Below are positions 22,281-34,331 of a stretch of 64,000 nucleotides of DNA, in pieces. The notes beneath the pieces are model-generated. The model had not been told where the DNA came from and did no database searches. It was given only the letters and a program-made list of their open reading frames with translations. Position 1 is the stretch's first letter; each line of letters begins with the position of its first letter. Location: assembly GCF_020379485.1 (NCBI RefSeq), contig NW_026014642.1:102001-166000 (forward strand). The letters run 5' to 3'. Made by a program: the position numbers and the translations under genes. The stretch is from Brassica napus. Taxonomy: Eukaryota > Streptophyta > Magnoliopsida > Brassicales > Brassicaceae.

Positions 22281-23804
22281 ATGTATAAATCTCGGAAAGG
22301 AAAGGAGGCAACTGGAGCGTCTGGAGCAGTGGGGCAGGATGGTGCTGAACAGACCAGAGTGTTACCAGCTGGAACCATTCCAACCACAGTACTACCGGCT
22401 CAGGTGGAGAAGGTGGACAATGCAACCGGACTTCCAGTGGGTCCAACTCTTCCTACTGAGGTTAATGAAACTAATGTGGACGAGCAGCAAGAGCAAGTCC
22501 ATGGAGACGATATTGGGTCGTCCAACGTTGGTGCTGGGAGTGGCCAGAATGTTGATGCAAGCAATGTTCGGGTCACAGGTGCCGAGGAGGTCATAGAGCT
22601 GACCATAAGGGGCTTGGTGGAGGCTATGCAGATCATGGGAGCTCAGATCGCCTCCTTGACACAGGCGTTCACACCATTGGTGAACTCGTCTGTGGGACAG
22701 GCTAATCCTCCGGTTCGGGTTGCTGCTGGAGTGGCTGATGTTGGTGCTGGCCGTGTGGCTGAGGTGATTGAGATTGCCCCTCCGGTCAGGCCAGTGCATT
22801 GTATGGACTACCTGAAGGTGCTGGAGCATATCTCCAAGTTGGGGACCAAACACTTTGCTGGAAGTGTTGATCCTATGGAGGCGGTCGAGTGGAGAACCAG
22901 GTTGGTTCGAAACTTCAAGTCCACACGATGTCCTGAGGATTACCAAAAGGACATAGCAGTACACTTCCTGGAGGGAGATGCACATAATTGGTGGTTAGCT
23001 TTGGACAAGCGTACCGATGGTACCATTGAGCACTTTGCTGACTTTGAGGTTGAGTTCAACCATAAGTACTTTCCTGCTGAGGCGTCGGATCGTTTGGAGT
23101 CCAAGTTCCTGGACTTGACTCAGGGACGGAGGACTGTCCGTGAGTATGAAGAAGAGTTCAACCGACTCAGGAGGTATGTGGGAAGAGAACTGGAGGATGA
23201 GAAGGTTCAGGTCCGAAGGTTCATCCAAGGGCTAAGGGTGGAGCTTCGAACCTACTGTTCTGTTTGTAAGTTCCACACGGTTTCTGAGTTGGTTGAGAGG
23301 ATGGCCTTGCTGGAGACCAACCTCACCGAGGAGGGTAAGCAGAAGCTGAAGAGTGTGGTGGTATCCTCGGGTCAGAGTGGTGACAAGAAGAGGAAGAGGG
23401 ACTCGACCGAGGAGGATAAAACCTCAAGTGGTAGGTCAGAGTGCCCTAAGTGTGGTCGATACCACGGTGGAGGGTGATGGAAGGCCATGGGCGCCTGCAC
23501 TCGATGTGGTAAGATGGATCACTCAGCCAAGGATTGTCCAAGTCCGTTGGGTGAGTCCAGGACCTGTCACCACTGCGGCCAGAAGGTCCATTACCGCAGG
23601 GATTGCCCTAAGTTGCAAGGCAACCCGAGTAAGGGTCGTGGAGAGGCTAACAGGCCAGTCCAGGGACGAGGCCAGACCTCAACACCTCGTGTGTATGAAC
23701 TATCCAAGGATGTGGATGGGACTCAGCCTTTCCAAGCGATCACTGGTAACATTCTAGACTACTACTTTTACAATTCCAGTAGAATTGCATGGTATGGAAC
23801 CTAG
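22281..23804 (+). pseudogene. Element II gag (capsid and zinc knuckles)
   Basis: The first ATG in frame is 22281 (M-Y-K-S-R-K); upstream frame without ATG is ignored. The capsid region (E-W-R-T-R-L to R-L-R-R-Y-V) spans about 22885-23185. Downstream are C-P-K-C-G-R-Y-H, then two C-x2-C-x4-H-x4-C knuckles at about 23493-23536 and 23564-23608, which bind RNA. A TGA at 23475-23477 replaces a Cys codon that is intact in element III. The second knuckle has Val where element III has Gly. The frame reaches TAG at 23802-23804, inside the putative 93-nt intron. Confidence 0.87.
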
Positions 23805-23838
23805 GATGGATAGATATACTTTGATGGGTCTTGTGTAG
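23746..23838 (+). other. Putative 93-nt intron at the gag/protease border (element II)
   Basis: The segment starts GTAACATTC after CACTG and ends TTGTGTAG before GGACC. It contains two in-frame TAG codons. Its length is a multiple of three, so gag and protease are in the same frame on either side. Removing it would join I-T to G-T-L-S-I-G-G directly before the protease D-T-G, which is the usual Gypsy lead-in. The same segment with identical ends is in element III (34239-34331). Splicing is inferred, not shown. Confidence 0.55.
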
Positions 23839-26800
23839 GGACCTTAAGTATTGGTGGTGTGGAAACACGCACATTATTTGATACTGGAGCTACACATAGT
23901 TTTGTGAGTCCAAGTATGATTGGAAAAGGTTTGTTCCAGTATGGAACATGGGATGGTCCTGAACGGGTGAGTGCGGCCGGAGGGCAAGTTCTGAACTCAC
24001 TCGGTCTGGTTAAGGACATCCCTGTGGTAATCTTGGATAGGCCGATGCCTATAGATCTGATTGTTGTCCCCCTCAAGCATCATGAAGTGTTCTTGGGCAT
24101 GGACTGGTTGGGAAAGTATCGGGCAACTCTAGATTGTCACCGGGGAAGGGTGCAACTTGAGAACGAGTTTGGACCCCCGATTAAGTACCAAGGAATCAAG
24201 CCAACCTCTTGTAGTTTGGTGGTTTCAGCAGTCCAAGTAGAACGGATGCTTGGAAATGGTTGTTAGGCCTTTTTGGCTAACATTTACACTGATGAGGTTG
24301 TAGGGGCCTGTGACCCAGAGGGTATAACGTTGGTTCGGGAATTTCAGGATGTGTTTGGGGCACTACAGGGCATTCCCCCTGATAGGGCTGACCCATTCAT
24401 CATTGAATTGGAACCTGGAACGGCCCCATTATCAAAAAGTCCATATAGAATGGCACCAGCTGAGATGGCAGAGCTGAAGAAGTAACTTGAGGAGTTGCTT
24501 GAGAAGGGGTTCATACGCCCTAGTGTATCACCTTGGGGAGCACCAGTCCTAATTGTTAAGAAAAAGGATGGTAGCTTTAGGTTGTGCATTGATTATAGGG
24601 GTTTGAACAGGGTGACTGTGAAGAACAAGTACCCTTTACCCAGGATTGATGAGTTGTTTGATCAACTCCGTGGAGCCAAGGGGTTATCCAAGATTGACCT
24701 GGCCTCTGGGTATCATCAGATCCCCATTGCACCAGATGATGTGAGGAAGACAGCGTTCCGAACTAGGTATGGCCACTATGAGTTTGTGGTTATGCCGTTC
24801 GGACTGACCAATGCACCTGCTGCATTCATCAAGATGATGAACGGCATCTTCAGGGAATACTTGGACGAGTTTGTGATCATCTTCATTGATGATATACTCG
24901 TGTATTCCAAGACAAAGGAGGACCATGAAAGACACCTTAGGGCGGTTTTGGGCCGTCTGAGGGAACAGAAGCTCTTTGCTAAGCTAAGCAAGTGTAGTTT
25001 CTGGCAGAAGAGCATTGGGTTCCTTGGACATGTGGTGTCTGATAAAGGAGTCTCAGTGGATCAAGATAAGATCAAATGTATTCAGGAATGGCCACAGCCA
25101 AAGAATGCTACGGAAGTTAGAAGCTTCTTGGGGTTGGCTGGTTATTACAGATAATATGTCAAGGGGTTCTCGAGCATAGCTCAACCTATGACTAAGCTGA
25201 CAGGCAAGGACGTGAGGTTCACATGGTCTGAGGAGTGTGAGAAAAGTTTTGCAGCACTCAAGAACATGTTGACTAATGCACCTGTCCTGGTGTTGCCTGA
25301 GGCTGATCAGCCTTATGTGGTGTATACGGATGCATCCATAACTGGTCTTGGTTGTGTTTTGACACAACATGGGAAGGTGATAGCCTATGCTTCCAGACAG
25401 CTAAGGAAGCATGAGGGTAACTATCCGACCCATGATTTGGAGATGGCTGCAGTAGTATTTGCATTAAAGATATGGAGATCATATCTTTATGGTGCCAAGG
25501 TGCAAATACTCACAGATCATAAGAGCTTGAAGTACATATTCACTCAGCCTGAGTTAAACTTAAGGCAGAGGAGATGGATGGAGTTTGTTGCAGATTATGA
25601 TCTGGACATAGCTTATCATCCTGGGAAAGCTAACCTAGTGGCTGATGATTTGAGCCGCAGAAGGGCTGAAGTGTCATCTGAGAGGGAGGCAGATGAACTG
25701 GAAGGGATGATCAGATCCTTGAACCTCAACACCTTGGTTGGTTCAGATGAGCCATTGGGGTTGGAGGCAGTGAACCAGGCTGATCTCCTGACCAGGATCA
25801 GGCAAGCACCGGGCCTGGATGAAAATCTAAAGAAGGTAGCCGCCAATGACAAGACCGAGTACCAGACAACTGACAATGGTACCATCTGGGTCAATGGGAG
25901 GGTCACTGTTCCTAATGGTAAGGAACTCAAAGAAGAGATTATGAGACAGGCTCATAAGTCTAAGTTTTCAGTTCATCCTGGACTGAACAAGATGTATAGG
26001 GATCTGAAAAGGTACTACCATTGGGTGAGGATGAAATCTGATGTTGTAGAGTGGGTGGCTAAGTGTCCCACTTGTCAACTGGTGAAGGTAGAACATCAGG
26101 TTCCCAGTGGTCTACTTTAGAACCTACCCATACCAGAATGGAAATGGGATCACATCACAATGGATTTTGTGACTGGGTTTCCCACGACCAGGAATAAGAA
26201 AGATGCAGTATGGGTTGTGGTTGATCGGCTGACCAAGTCGGCTCATTTCCTGCCTATCAAGAAGGGGGATGGGGTCGACAGGATTGTGCAAGTGTACCTA
26301 GACGAGATAGTGAGGTTGCATGGTGTTCCAGCAAGCATTGTCTCGGATAGGGATCCAAGATTTACATCATATTTCTGGCAGGCTTTCCAAAAGGCCTTGG
26401 GAACCAGAGTGAATATGAGCACTTCTTATCATCCCCAAACAGATGGGAAATCTGAAAGGACAATCCAAACCTTGGAGGATATGCTAAGGGCGTGTGTGTT
26501 AGACTGGGGAGAGTCTTGGGAAAGACACTTACCCTTAATGGAGTTTGCTTACAACAACAGCTTCCATACAAGCATTGGTATGTCGCCATATGAGGCTTTG
26601 TATGGTAGGCCGTGCAGGACACCCCTATGCTGGACCCAAGTGGGGGAGCGTAGAATGTTGGGTCCTGAGATTGTAGAACAGACCACTGAGAAGATCAGGG
26701 ATGGTCAAAGAGAAGATGAAGGAGGCGCAGGACCGCCAAAAGAGCTATGCAGACAAGCGTAGGAAACATCTTGAGTTTGAGGTCAATGACCTGGTGTATC

Positions 26801-27288
26801 TCAAGATGGTTACCTTTAAGGGAAGGACCAGGGTTTCTGGACGAAAGAAACTGGATCCTAGGTACTTGGGTCCATTCAGGATCATAGAGAGAGTGGGTGT
26901 AGTGGCATACAAGTTGGACTTGCCATCAGCAATGGATGCATACCACAACGTGTTCCATGTATCCCAACTCCGGAAATGCTTGTCTGAACAAGACATTGTC
27001 TTGCCCGAGATTCCTTCTGACCTTGGTAAGGACTTGGCTTTGGAAACCTTGCCGGTTCGGATTGTAGATCAGTCAGAGAAAACTATGAGAAGGAAGACAG
27101 TTCCCTTGATCAAAGTGGTGTGGGATTACAATGGTAAAGACATCATCACTTGGGAAACAGAAGCAAAGATGAAAGCTATGTATCCGGATTGGTACAAACA
27201 ATTTCTACCGGATGAAACACTTAACATGGATTCGAGGACGAATCCTAAGTTAGTGGGGGAGACTTGTCATGTCCCCGATCCTAGATAG
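23839..27288 (+). pseudogene. Element II pol: protease, RT, RNase H, integrase, chromodomain-like tail
   Basis: Protease D-T-G-A-T-H-S is at 23880. RT covers about 24470-25150, with F-I-D-D at 24882-24893. RNase H covers about 25290-25680 (Y-T-D-A-S; H-D-L-E-M). Integrase has an H-H-C-C part (about 25940-26090), M-D-F-V-T-G at about 26161, S-D-R-D-P-R-F and K-S-E-R-T-I. The tail (about 27040-27200: P-V-R-I-V-D to I-T-W-E-T-E) matches plant chromovirus chromodomains. Stops at 24264-24266, 24483-24485, 25152-25154 and 26118-26120, and an extra G at about 26697, inactivate it. The last codons read through the polypurine tract 24 bp into the 3' LTR. Confidence 0.9.
27228..27264 (+). promoter_or_regulatory. 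Pre-PPT hairpin and polypurine tract (element II)
   Basis: GGATTCGAGGACGAATCC (27228-27245) precedes TTAGTGGGGGAGACT. It is the same arrangement as elements I, III and IV and overlaps the end of pol. Confidence 0.75.
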
Positions 27289-28720
27289 GATCGGCCGGAC
27301 GGGCCATGGTGCGGGGAGACGCACCAGTCAGGTCATTGGACCTTGAGACAAGCGTATCATGGCCCTGAATGAAGGTTAAGGGCATCAGTCAGCTCAGACT
27401 TAACCAGGATACGATGGAACCAAGGTTAAAGGAGTTGAGTGAGTGTTTAGGCAGCTGGACGAGTGTTGGGTTGAGTTCAATCAGCTCGGTTTAGCTGGTA
27501 TTCAGTTCACCATGATCTGTTCAGCTCACGGGAGCTGGTGGACTAGCTCACTCAGCTGGGAACAGCTGGAGGTCAGCTCAACCCAGTGGAACGGTGCGTT
27601 CTGGTTCGGATCAGTGTGGACGAGTCCGGGACGGTTACTGGGCGAGCCGATGGTCCGAGGGCAGGACGGTTCGACCAAATTGGTCTTAGGCTTGGGACAG
27701 GAAGTGGGCAAGTTTCCAGAGTGTGAGCTGAGGCTCAGTGATCGATTTGTCAAAAGAAGAAAAGGGGAGAAACCGCCAATGGGCGGTAATGGGACGGTTA
27801 TGGGACGGTTTTGGGAAGAAGGGGTGTGATTCTTGGTAACTGCTCGCTCAGGCGGTTGAGGGCAGTTTAAGTCGTCCTCTCTCTCTCATTTCTGCCATTC
27901 TGGTCGATTTTTATTCATTTTCACACAGAGAGAAACACAGAGAAAATTGAAGAGAGAAAGAGAGACACAAACCTTGGATTGACCGTTTCGATCCAAGAGA
28001 TTGTTCTTGAGTGTTCCTGGTGTGTTTGGGCGTGTGATCGAGAGGATGGATTTGAGGCAGAAAGACAAGGACAAGGCAAAGGAGAAAGAGAAGGAAGTCG
28101 CCCCTGGAGACCGAACTCCTAAGGTGAGAGGTGTGGCCAAGAGTAATCGGACAAGGCCACGGATGATGGCCGTGTGAGTCTGGCCGGTTTGGATCGATTG
28201 GCCACTCCTTACTCTGACTTCTTCTACTCTGTTTCTTCATATATATTGTGCTATGGATTGTTTTATGATATTTCAGGGAAGGATCCATCGATCTTAAGGC
28301 TTTGGCCTGATCAAATCCCCATGAAAGTCCCTTGTTCTTGTGTGGGCTGTTCATGGCCGAGATCACTATGATCTGAGCCGGTTCTTTTGAATCTGATTAT
28401 GGGAATATTTTTCTTCTGAATTGTCATAATTTATCATGAATTTTATTTGGTATATGGATCTCTTTTTAAAGTGGTCAGACTTGACATTTTTGATGATTGT
28501 TCTTGACTAGATTAGATCCGGCCATGCAATGTGAACTGATTCTTGTTTTGTAATCTAACCTTGTGATTGTGTGTTCGTTTGTGTTGGATCCAGGACCAGA
28601 AATGGACCGTGGTAAGGGAAAAGCACCATGAGGACCGCGGCCATGGGAAGATGTGTGGTGATTGGGTTGATTCTGAAAATGTGTAATTATTGTAGCCTAT
28701 TGTTTAAGTGTGAATGTTGA
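27265..28720 (+). repeat. Element II 3' LTR, truncated
   Basis: It matches 8927-10220 plus the start of 21687 onward, and shows the Tat site empty at 28566-28570. After GCCTATTG (28702) about 230 bp are missing and an 18-bp piece from further along the LTR (28703-28720) precedes the inverted copy. Confidence 0.88.
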
Positions 28721-30178
28721 CACAAGTTCACAAGTTGCACAATAGGCTACAATAATTACACAATTTTCAGAATCAACCCAATCACCACACATCTTCCCAT
28801 GGCCGCGGTCCTCATGGTGCTTTTCCCTTACCACGGTCCATTTCTGGTCCTGGATCCAACACAAACGAACACACAATCACAAGGTTAGATTACAAAACAA
28901 GAATCAGTTCACATTGCATGGCCGGATCTAATCTAGTCAAGAACAATCATCAAAAATGTCAAGTCTGACCACTTTAAAAAGAGATCCATATACCAAATAA
29001 AATTCATGATAAATTATGACAATTCAGAAGAAAAATATTCCCATAATCAGATTCAAAAGAACCGGCTCAGATCATAGTGATCTCGGCCATGAACAGCCCA
29101 CACAAGAACAAGGGGCTTTCATGGGGATTTGATCAGGCCAAGGCCTTAAGATCGATAGATCCTTCCCTGTAATATCATAAATCAATCCATAGTACAATAT
29201 ATATGAAGAAAACAGAGTAGAAGAAGTCAGAGTAAGGAGTGGCCAATCGATCCAAACCGGCCAGACTCACAAGGCCATCATCCGCAGCCTTCTCCGGTTC
29301 CTCTTGGCCACACCTCTCACCTTAGGAGTTCGGTATCCAGGGGCGACTTCCTTCTCTTTCTCCTTTGCCTTCTCCTTGTCTTTCTGCCTCAAATCCATCC
29401 TCTTGATCACACGCCCAAACACACCAGGAACACTCAAGAACAATCTCTTGGATCAAATCGGCCAATCCAAGGCTTGCATCTCTCTTTCTCTCTTGAATTT
29501 TCTCTGTGTTTCTCTCTGTGTGAAAGTGAGTAAAAATCGACCAGAATGGCAGAAATGAGAGAGAGAGGACGACTTAAACTGTCCCCAACCGCCTGGGCGA
29601 ACAGTTACCAAAAAGCACATCCCTTCTTTCCAAAACCGTCCCATAACCGTCTCATAACCGCCCATTGGCGGTTTCTCCCCTTTTCTTCCTTTGACAAATC
29701 GATCACTGAGCCTCAGCTCACACTCTGGAAGCTTGCCCACTCCCTGTCCCAAGCCTAAGACCAATTTGGTCGAACCGTCCTGCACCCGGACCATCGGCTC
29801 GCCCAGTAACCGTCCCGGACTCGTCCACACTGATCCGAACCAGAACGCACCGTTCACCGGATTGAGCTGACCTCCAACTGTTCCCAGCTGAGTGAGCTAG
29901 TATACCAGCTCCTGTGAGCTGAACAGATAATGGTGAACTGAATACCAGCTGAACCGAGCTGATTGAACTCAAACCAACACTCGTCCAGCTGCCTAAACAC
30001 TCACTCAACTCCTTTACCCTTGTTTCCATCGTATCCTGGTTAAGCCTCAGCTGACTGATGCCCTTAACCTTCATTCAGGGCCATGATACGCTTGTCTCAA
30101 GGTCTAATGACCTGACTGGTGCGTCTCCCCGCACCATGGCCCGTCCGGGCGATCCTATCTAGGATCGGGGACATGACA
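28721..30178 (-). repeat. Element III 3' LTR, truncated
   Basis: This is the reverse complement of 27265-28702 at roughly 95% identity by eye, starting TGTCATGTCCCCGATCC at 30178. With the element II LTR it forms arms of a large palindrome centred near 28721. Confidence 0.87.
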
Positions 30179-30215
30179 AGTCTCCCCCACTAACTTGGGA
30201 TTCGTCCTCGAATCC
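30179..30215 (-). promoter_or_regulatory. Polypurine tract and pre-PPT hairpin (element III)
   Basis: On the minus strand, the 18-bp inverted repeat at 30215-30198 is followed by AGTGGGGGAGACT next to the LTR. Confidence 0.75.
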
Positions 30216-33200
30216 ATGTTAAGTGTTTCCTCAGGAAGAAATTGTCTGTACCAATCCGGATACATAGCTTTCATTTTTGCTTATGTTTCCCAAGTGATGA
30301 GGTCTTTACCGTTGTAATCCCACACCACTTTGATCATGGGAACTGTCTTCTTTCTCATAGCTTTCTCTGACCGATCCACAATCCGAACCGGCAAGGTTTC
30401 CAAAGCCAGGTCCTTACCAAGGTCAGCAGGAATCTCGGGCAAGACAATGTCTTGTTCAGACAAGCATTTTCGGAGTTGGGATACATTGAACACATTGTGG
30501 TATGCATCCATTGCTGATGGCAAGTCGAACTTGTATGCCACTGCACCCACTCTCTCTATGATCCTGAATGGTCCCAAGTACCTAGGATCCTGTTTCTTTC
30601 GTCCAGAAACCCTGGTCCTACCCTTAAAGGTAATCATCTTGAGATACACCAGGTCATTGACCTCAAACTCAAGATGTTTCCTACGCTTGTCTGCATAGCT
30701 CTTTTGGCGGTCCTGCGCCTCTTTCATCTTCTCTTTGACCATCCTGATCTTCTCAGTGGTCTGTTCTACAATCTCAGGACCCAACATGCTACGCTCCCCC
30801 ACTTGGGTCCAGCATAGGGGTGTCCTGCACGGCCTACCATACAAAGCCTCATATGGCAACATACCAATGCTTGTATGGAAGCTGTTGTTGTAAGCAAACT
30901 CCACTAAGGGTAAGTGTTTTTCCCAAGACTCTCCCCAGTCTAACACACACGCCCTGAGCATCTCCTCCAAGGTTTGGATTGTCCTTTCAGACTGCCCATC
31001 CGTCTGAGGATGATAAGATGTGCTCATATTCACTCTGGTTCCCAAGGCCTTTTGGAAAGCCTGCCAGAAATAAGATGTAAATCTTGGATCTCTGTCCGAG
31101 ACAATGCTTACTGGAACACCATGCAACCTCACTACCTCGTCTAGTTACACTTGCACAATCCGGTCGACCCCATCCCCTTTCTTGATAGGCAGGAAATGAG
31201 CCGACTTGGTCAGCCGATCAACCACAACCCATACTGCATCTTTCTTATTCCTGGTCGTGGGAAACCCAGTCACAAAATCCATTGTGATGTGATCCCATTT
31301 CCATTCTAGTATGGCGTAGGTTCTGAAGTAGACCACTGGGAACCTGATGTTTTGCCTTCACCAGTTGACAAGTGGGACACTTAGCCACCCACTCTGCAAC
31401 ATCAGATTTCATCCTCACCCAATGGTAGTACGTTTTCAGATCCATATACATCTTGTTTAGTCCAGGATGAACTGAAAACTTAGATTTATGAGCCTGTCTC
31501 ATAATCTCTTCTTTGAGTTCCTTTTCATTAGGAACACTGACCCTCCCATTGACCAAGATGGTACGATTGTCAGTTGTCTGGTACTCGGTCTTGTCATTGG
31601 CGGCTACCTTCTTTAGATTTTCATCCAGGCCCTGTGCTTGCCTGATCCTGGTCAGGAGATCGGCCTGGTTCACTGCCTCCAACCCCAATGGCTCATCTGA
31701 ACCAACCAAGGTGTTGAGGTTCAAGGACCTGATCATCCCTTCCAGTTCATCCGCCTCCCTCTCAGATGACACTTCAGCCCTTCTGCGGCTCAAAGCATCA
31801 GCCACTAGGTTAGCTTTCCCAGGATGATAAGCTATGTCCAGATCATAATCTGCAACAAACTCCATCCACCTCCTCTGCCTTAAGTTTAACTCAGGCTGAG
31901 TGAATATGTACTTCAAGCTCTTATGGTCTGTGAGTATTTGCACCCTGGCACCATAAAGATATGATCTCCATATCTTTAATGCAAATACTACTGCAGCCAT
32001 CTCCAAATCATGGGTCGGATAGTTACCCTCATGCTTCCTTAACTGTCGGGAAGCATAGGCTATCACCTTCCCATGTTGTGTCAAAACACAACCAAGACCG
32101 GTTATGGACGCATCCGTATACACCACATAAGGCTGATTAGCCTCAGGCAACACCAGGACAGGTGCATTAGTTACCATGTTCTTGAGTGCTGCAAAACTTT
32201 TCGCACACTCCTCAGACCATGTGAACCTCACGTCCTTGCCTGTCAGCTTAGTCATAGGTTGAGCTATGCTCGAGAACCCCTTGACATATTTCCTGTAATA
32301 ACCAGCCAACCCTAAGAAGCTTCTAACTTCCGTAGCATTCTTTGGCTGTGGCCATTCCTGGCTACATTTGATCTTATCTTGATCCACTGAGACTCCTTTA
32401 TCAGACACCACATGTCCAAGGAACCCAATGCTCTTCTGCCAGAAACTACACTTGCTTAGCTTAGCAAAGAGCTTCTGTTCTCTCAGGCGGCCCAACACCG
32501 CCCTAAGGTGTCTTTCATGGTCCTCCTTTGTCTTGGAATACACGAGTATATCATCAATGAAGATGATCACAAACTCGTCCAAGTATTCCCTGAAGATGCC
32601 GTTCATCATCTTCATGAATGCAGCAGGTGCATTGGTCAGTCTGAACGGTATAACCACAAACTCATAGAGCCATACCTAGTTCGGAACGCTGTCTTCCTCA
32701 CATCATCTGGTACAATGGGGATCTGATGATACCCAGAGGCCAGGTCAATCTTGGAGAACCCCTTGGCTCCACGGAGTTGATCAAACAACTCATTAATCCT
32801 GGGTAAAGAATACTTGTTCTTCACAGTCACCCTGTTCAAACCCCTATAATCAATGCACAACCTAAAGCTACCATCCTTTTTCTTAACAAATAGGACTGGT
32901 GCTCCCCAAGGTGATACACTAGGGCGTATGAACCCCTTCTCAAGCAACTCCTCAAGTTGCTTCTTCAGCTCTGCCATCTCAGCTGGTGCCATTCTATATG
33001 GACTTTTTGATAATGGGGCCGTTCCAGGTTCCAATTCAATGATGAATTGGTCGGCCCTATCAGGGGGAATGCCCTGTAGTGCCCCATACACATCCTGAAA
33101 TTCCCGAACCAACGGTATACCCTCTGGGTCACAGGCCCCTACAACCTCATCAGTGTAAATGGTAGCCAAAAAGGCCTCACAACCATTTCCAAGCATCCAT

Positions 33201-34238
33201 TTTACTTGGACTGCTGAAACCACCAAACTACAAGAGGTTGGCTTGAAAGGCCTCGTTCTCAAGTTGCACCCTTCCCCGGTGACAATCTAGAGTTGCCCGA
33301 TACTTTCCCAACCAGTCCATGCCCAAGATCACTTCATGATGCTTGAGGGGGACAACAATCAGATCTATAGGCATCGGCCTATCCAAGATCACCACAAGGA
33401 TGTCCTTAACCAGACCGAGTGAGTTCATAACTTGCCCTCCGGCCGCACTCACTCGTTCGGGACCATCCCTCCGTGTGTGTCCGTCAGCACACACAGGACG
33501 TCCGTGGCTGTCCGTGTGTGTCCGTCAGCACACACAGGACGCCTGTGGCTGTCCATCAGTACACATATCAGCACGCTGGTCCTTGGACAGCACGCTGGCC
33601 CTTCCCGTGGACGGCTTGGGTGATTTTGGCCCAAGTGGGCTGTCTGTTCATTACACACAGGACATCTGTGGGTGTCCGTCAGCACACACAGGACGTCTGT
33701 GTGTGTATGTCAGCACACACAGGACGTCCGTGTGTGTCCGTCAGCACACACAGGACGTCCGTGGCTGTCCGTGTGTGTCCGTCAGCACACACAAGACGTC
33801 TGTGGCAGTCCATCAGTACACATATCAGCACGTTGGGCCTTGGACTCAGCATGCTGACCATTCTTGTGGACTGTTCGGGTTATTTTGGCCCACTTGGGCT
33901 GTCTGTTCAGTACACACATGACGTCCGTGGGTGTCCGCCAACAAACACAGGATGTCCGTGGCTGTCCTTGTGTGTCCGTGTGTGTCCGTCACCACACACA
34001 GGACGTCCGTGGCTGTTCGTCAGCACAAACAGGATGTCCGTGGCTGTCAGTGTGTGCTCGTGTGTGTTCGTCAGCACACACATGACGTCCGTGGCTGTCC
34101 ATCAGTACACATATCAGCACGTTGGTCATGTTCCATACTGGAACAAACCTTTTCCTATCATACTTGGACTCACAAAACTATGTGTAGCTCCAGTATCAAA
34201 TAATGTGTGTGTTTCCACACCACCAATACTTAAGGTCC
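30198..34238 (-). pseudogene. Element III pol, interrupted by satellite DNA
   Basis: Protease D-T-G codons are at 34197-34189. The protease is then cut by 658 bp of satellite (33470-34127). RT has F-I-D-D at 32561-32550; RNase H is about 32160-31790; integrase about 31540-30690; the chromodomain-like tail ends near 30230. Further damage: a roughly 30-bp deletion near 33250, a 1-bp deletion near 32668, a frameshift near 31315, and stops at 31147-31145 and 30283-30281. RNase H retains A-D-A-L-S-R-R where element II has A-D-D-L. No functional product is possible from this copy. Confidence 0.88.
33470..34127 (-). repeat. Satellite array A2 inserted in the element III protease (658 bp)
   Basis: It contains the same 31-bp subrepeats and GTGGGCCAAAATCACCC-type block as the other arrays, in the opposite orientation. 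It lies between the codons for G-T-W-D-G and P-E-R-V-S-A of the protease. No target duplication is visible at its ends; at most one C is ambiguous. Confidence 0.9.
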
Positions 34239-34331
34239 CTACACAAGACCCATCAAAGTATATCTATCCATCCTAGGTTCCATACCATGCAATTCTACTG
34301 GAATTGTAAAAGTAGTAGTCTAGAATGTTAC
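34239..34331 (-). other. Putative 93-nt intron at the gag/protease border (element III)
   Basis: On the minus strand it runs from GTAACATTC (34331) to TTGTGTAG (34239), the same length and ends as in element II, and carries the same two TAG codons. Confidence 0.55.

Larger units (their letters stand above)
8927..28720 (+). mobile_element. Element II: chromodomain Ty3/Gypsy retrotransposon (Tekay/Del-like), split by a nested Tat element
   Basis: It consists of a 5' LTR (8927-10220 plus 21687-22083), interior 22084-27264 and a truncated 3' LTR 27265-28720. The interior reads gag, protease, RT, RNase H, integrase and a chromodomain-like tail in Gypsy order. Long LTRs and the initiator-Met primer site fit the Tekay/Del clade; the clade call is inference. 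By eye the two LTRs differ at about 22 positions in 1294 bp. The copy is dead: stops end at 23477, 24266, 24485, 25154 and 26120, and one inserted base lies near 26697. It is joined tail to tail with element III at 28721. Confidence 0.85.

Noticed and set aside
22392..22985. Minus-strand ORFs opposite gag of elements II and III (about 197 codons)
   Set aside because: Present in both copies only because gag is conserved; no domain, promoter or start context.
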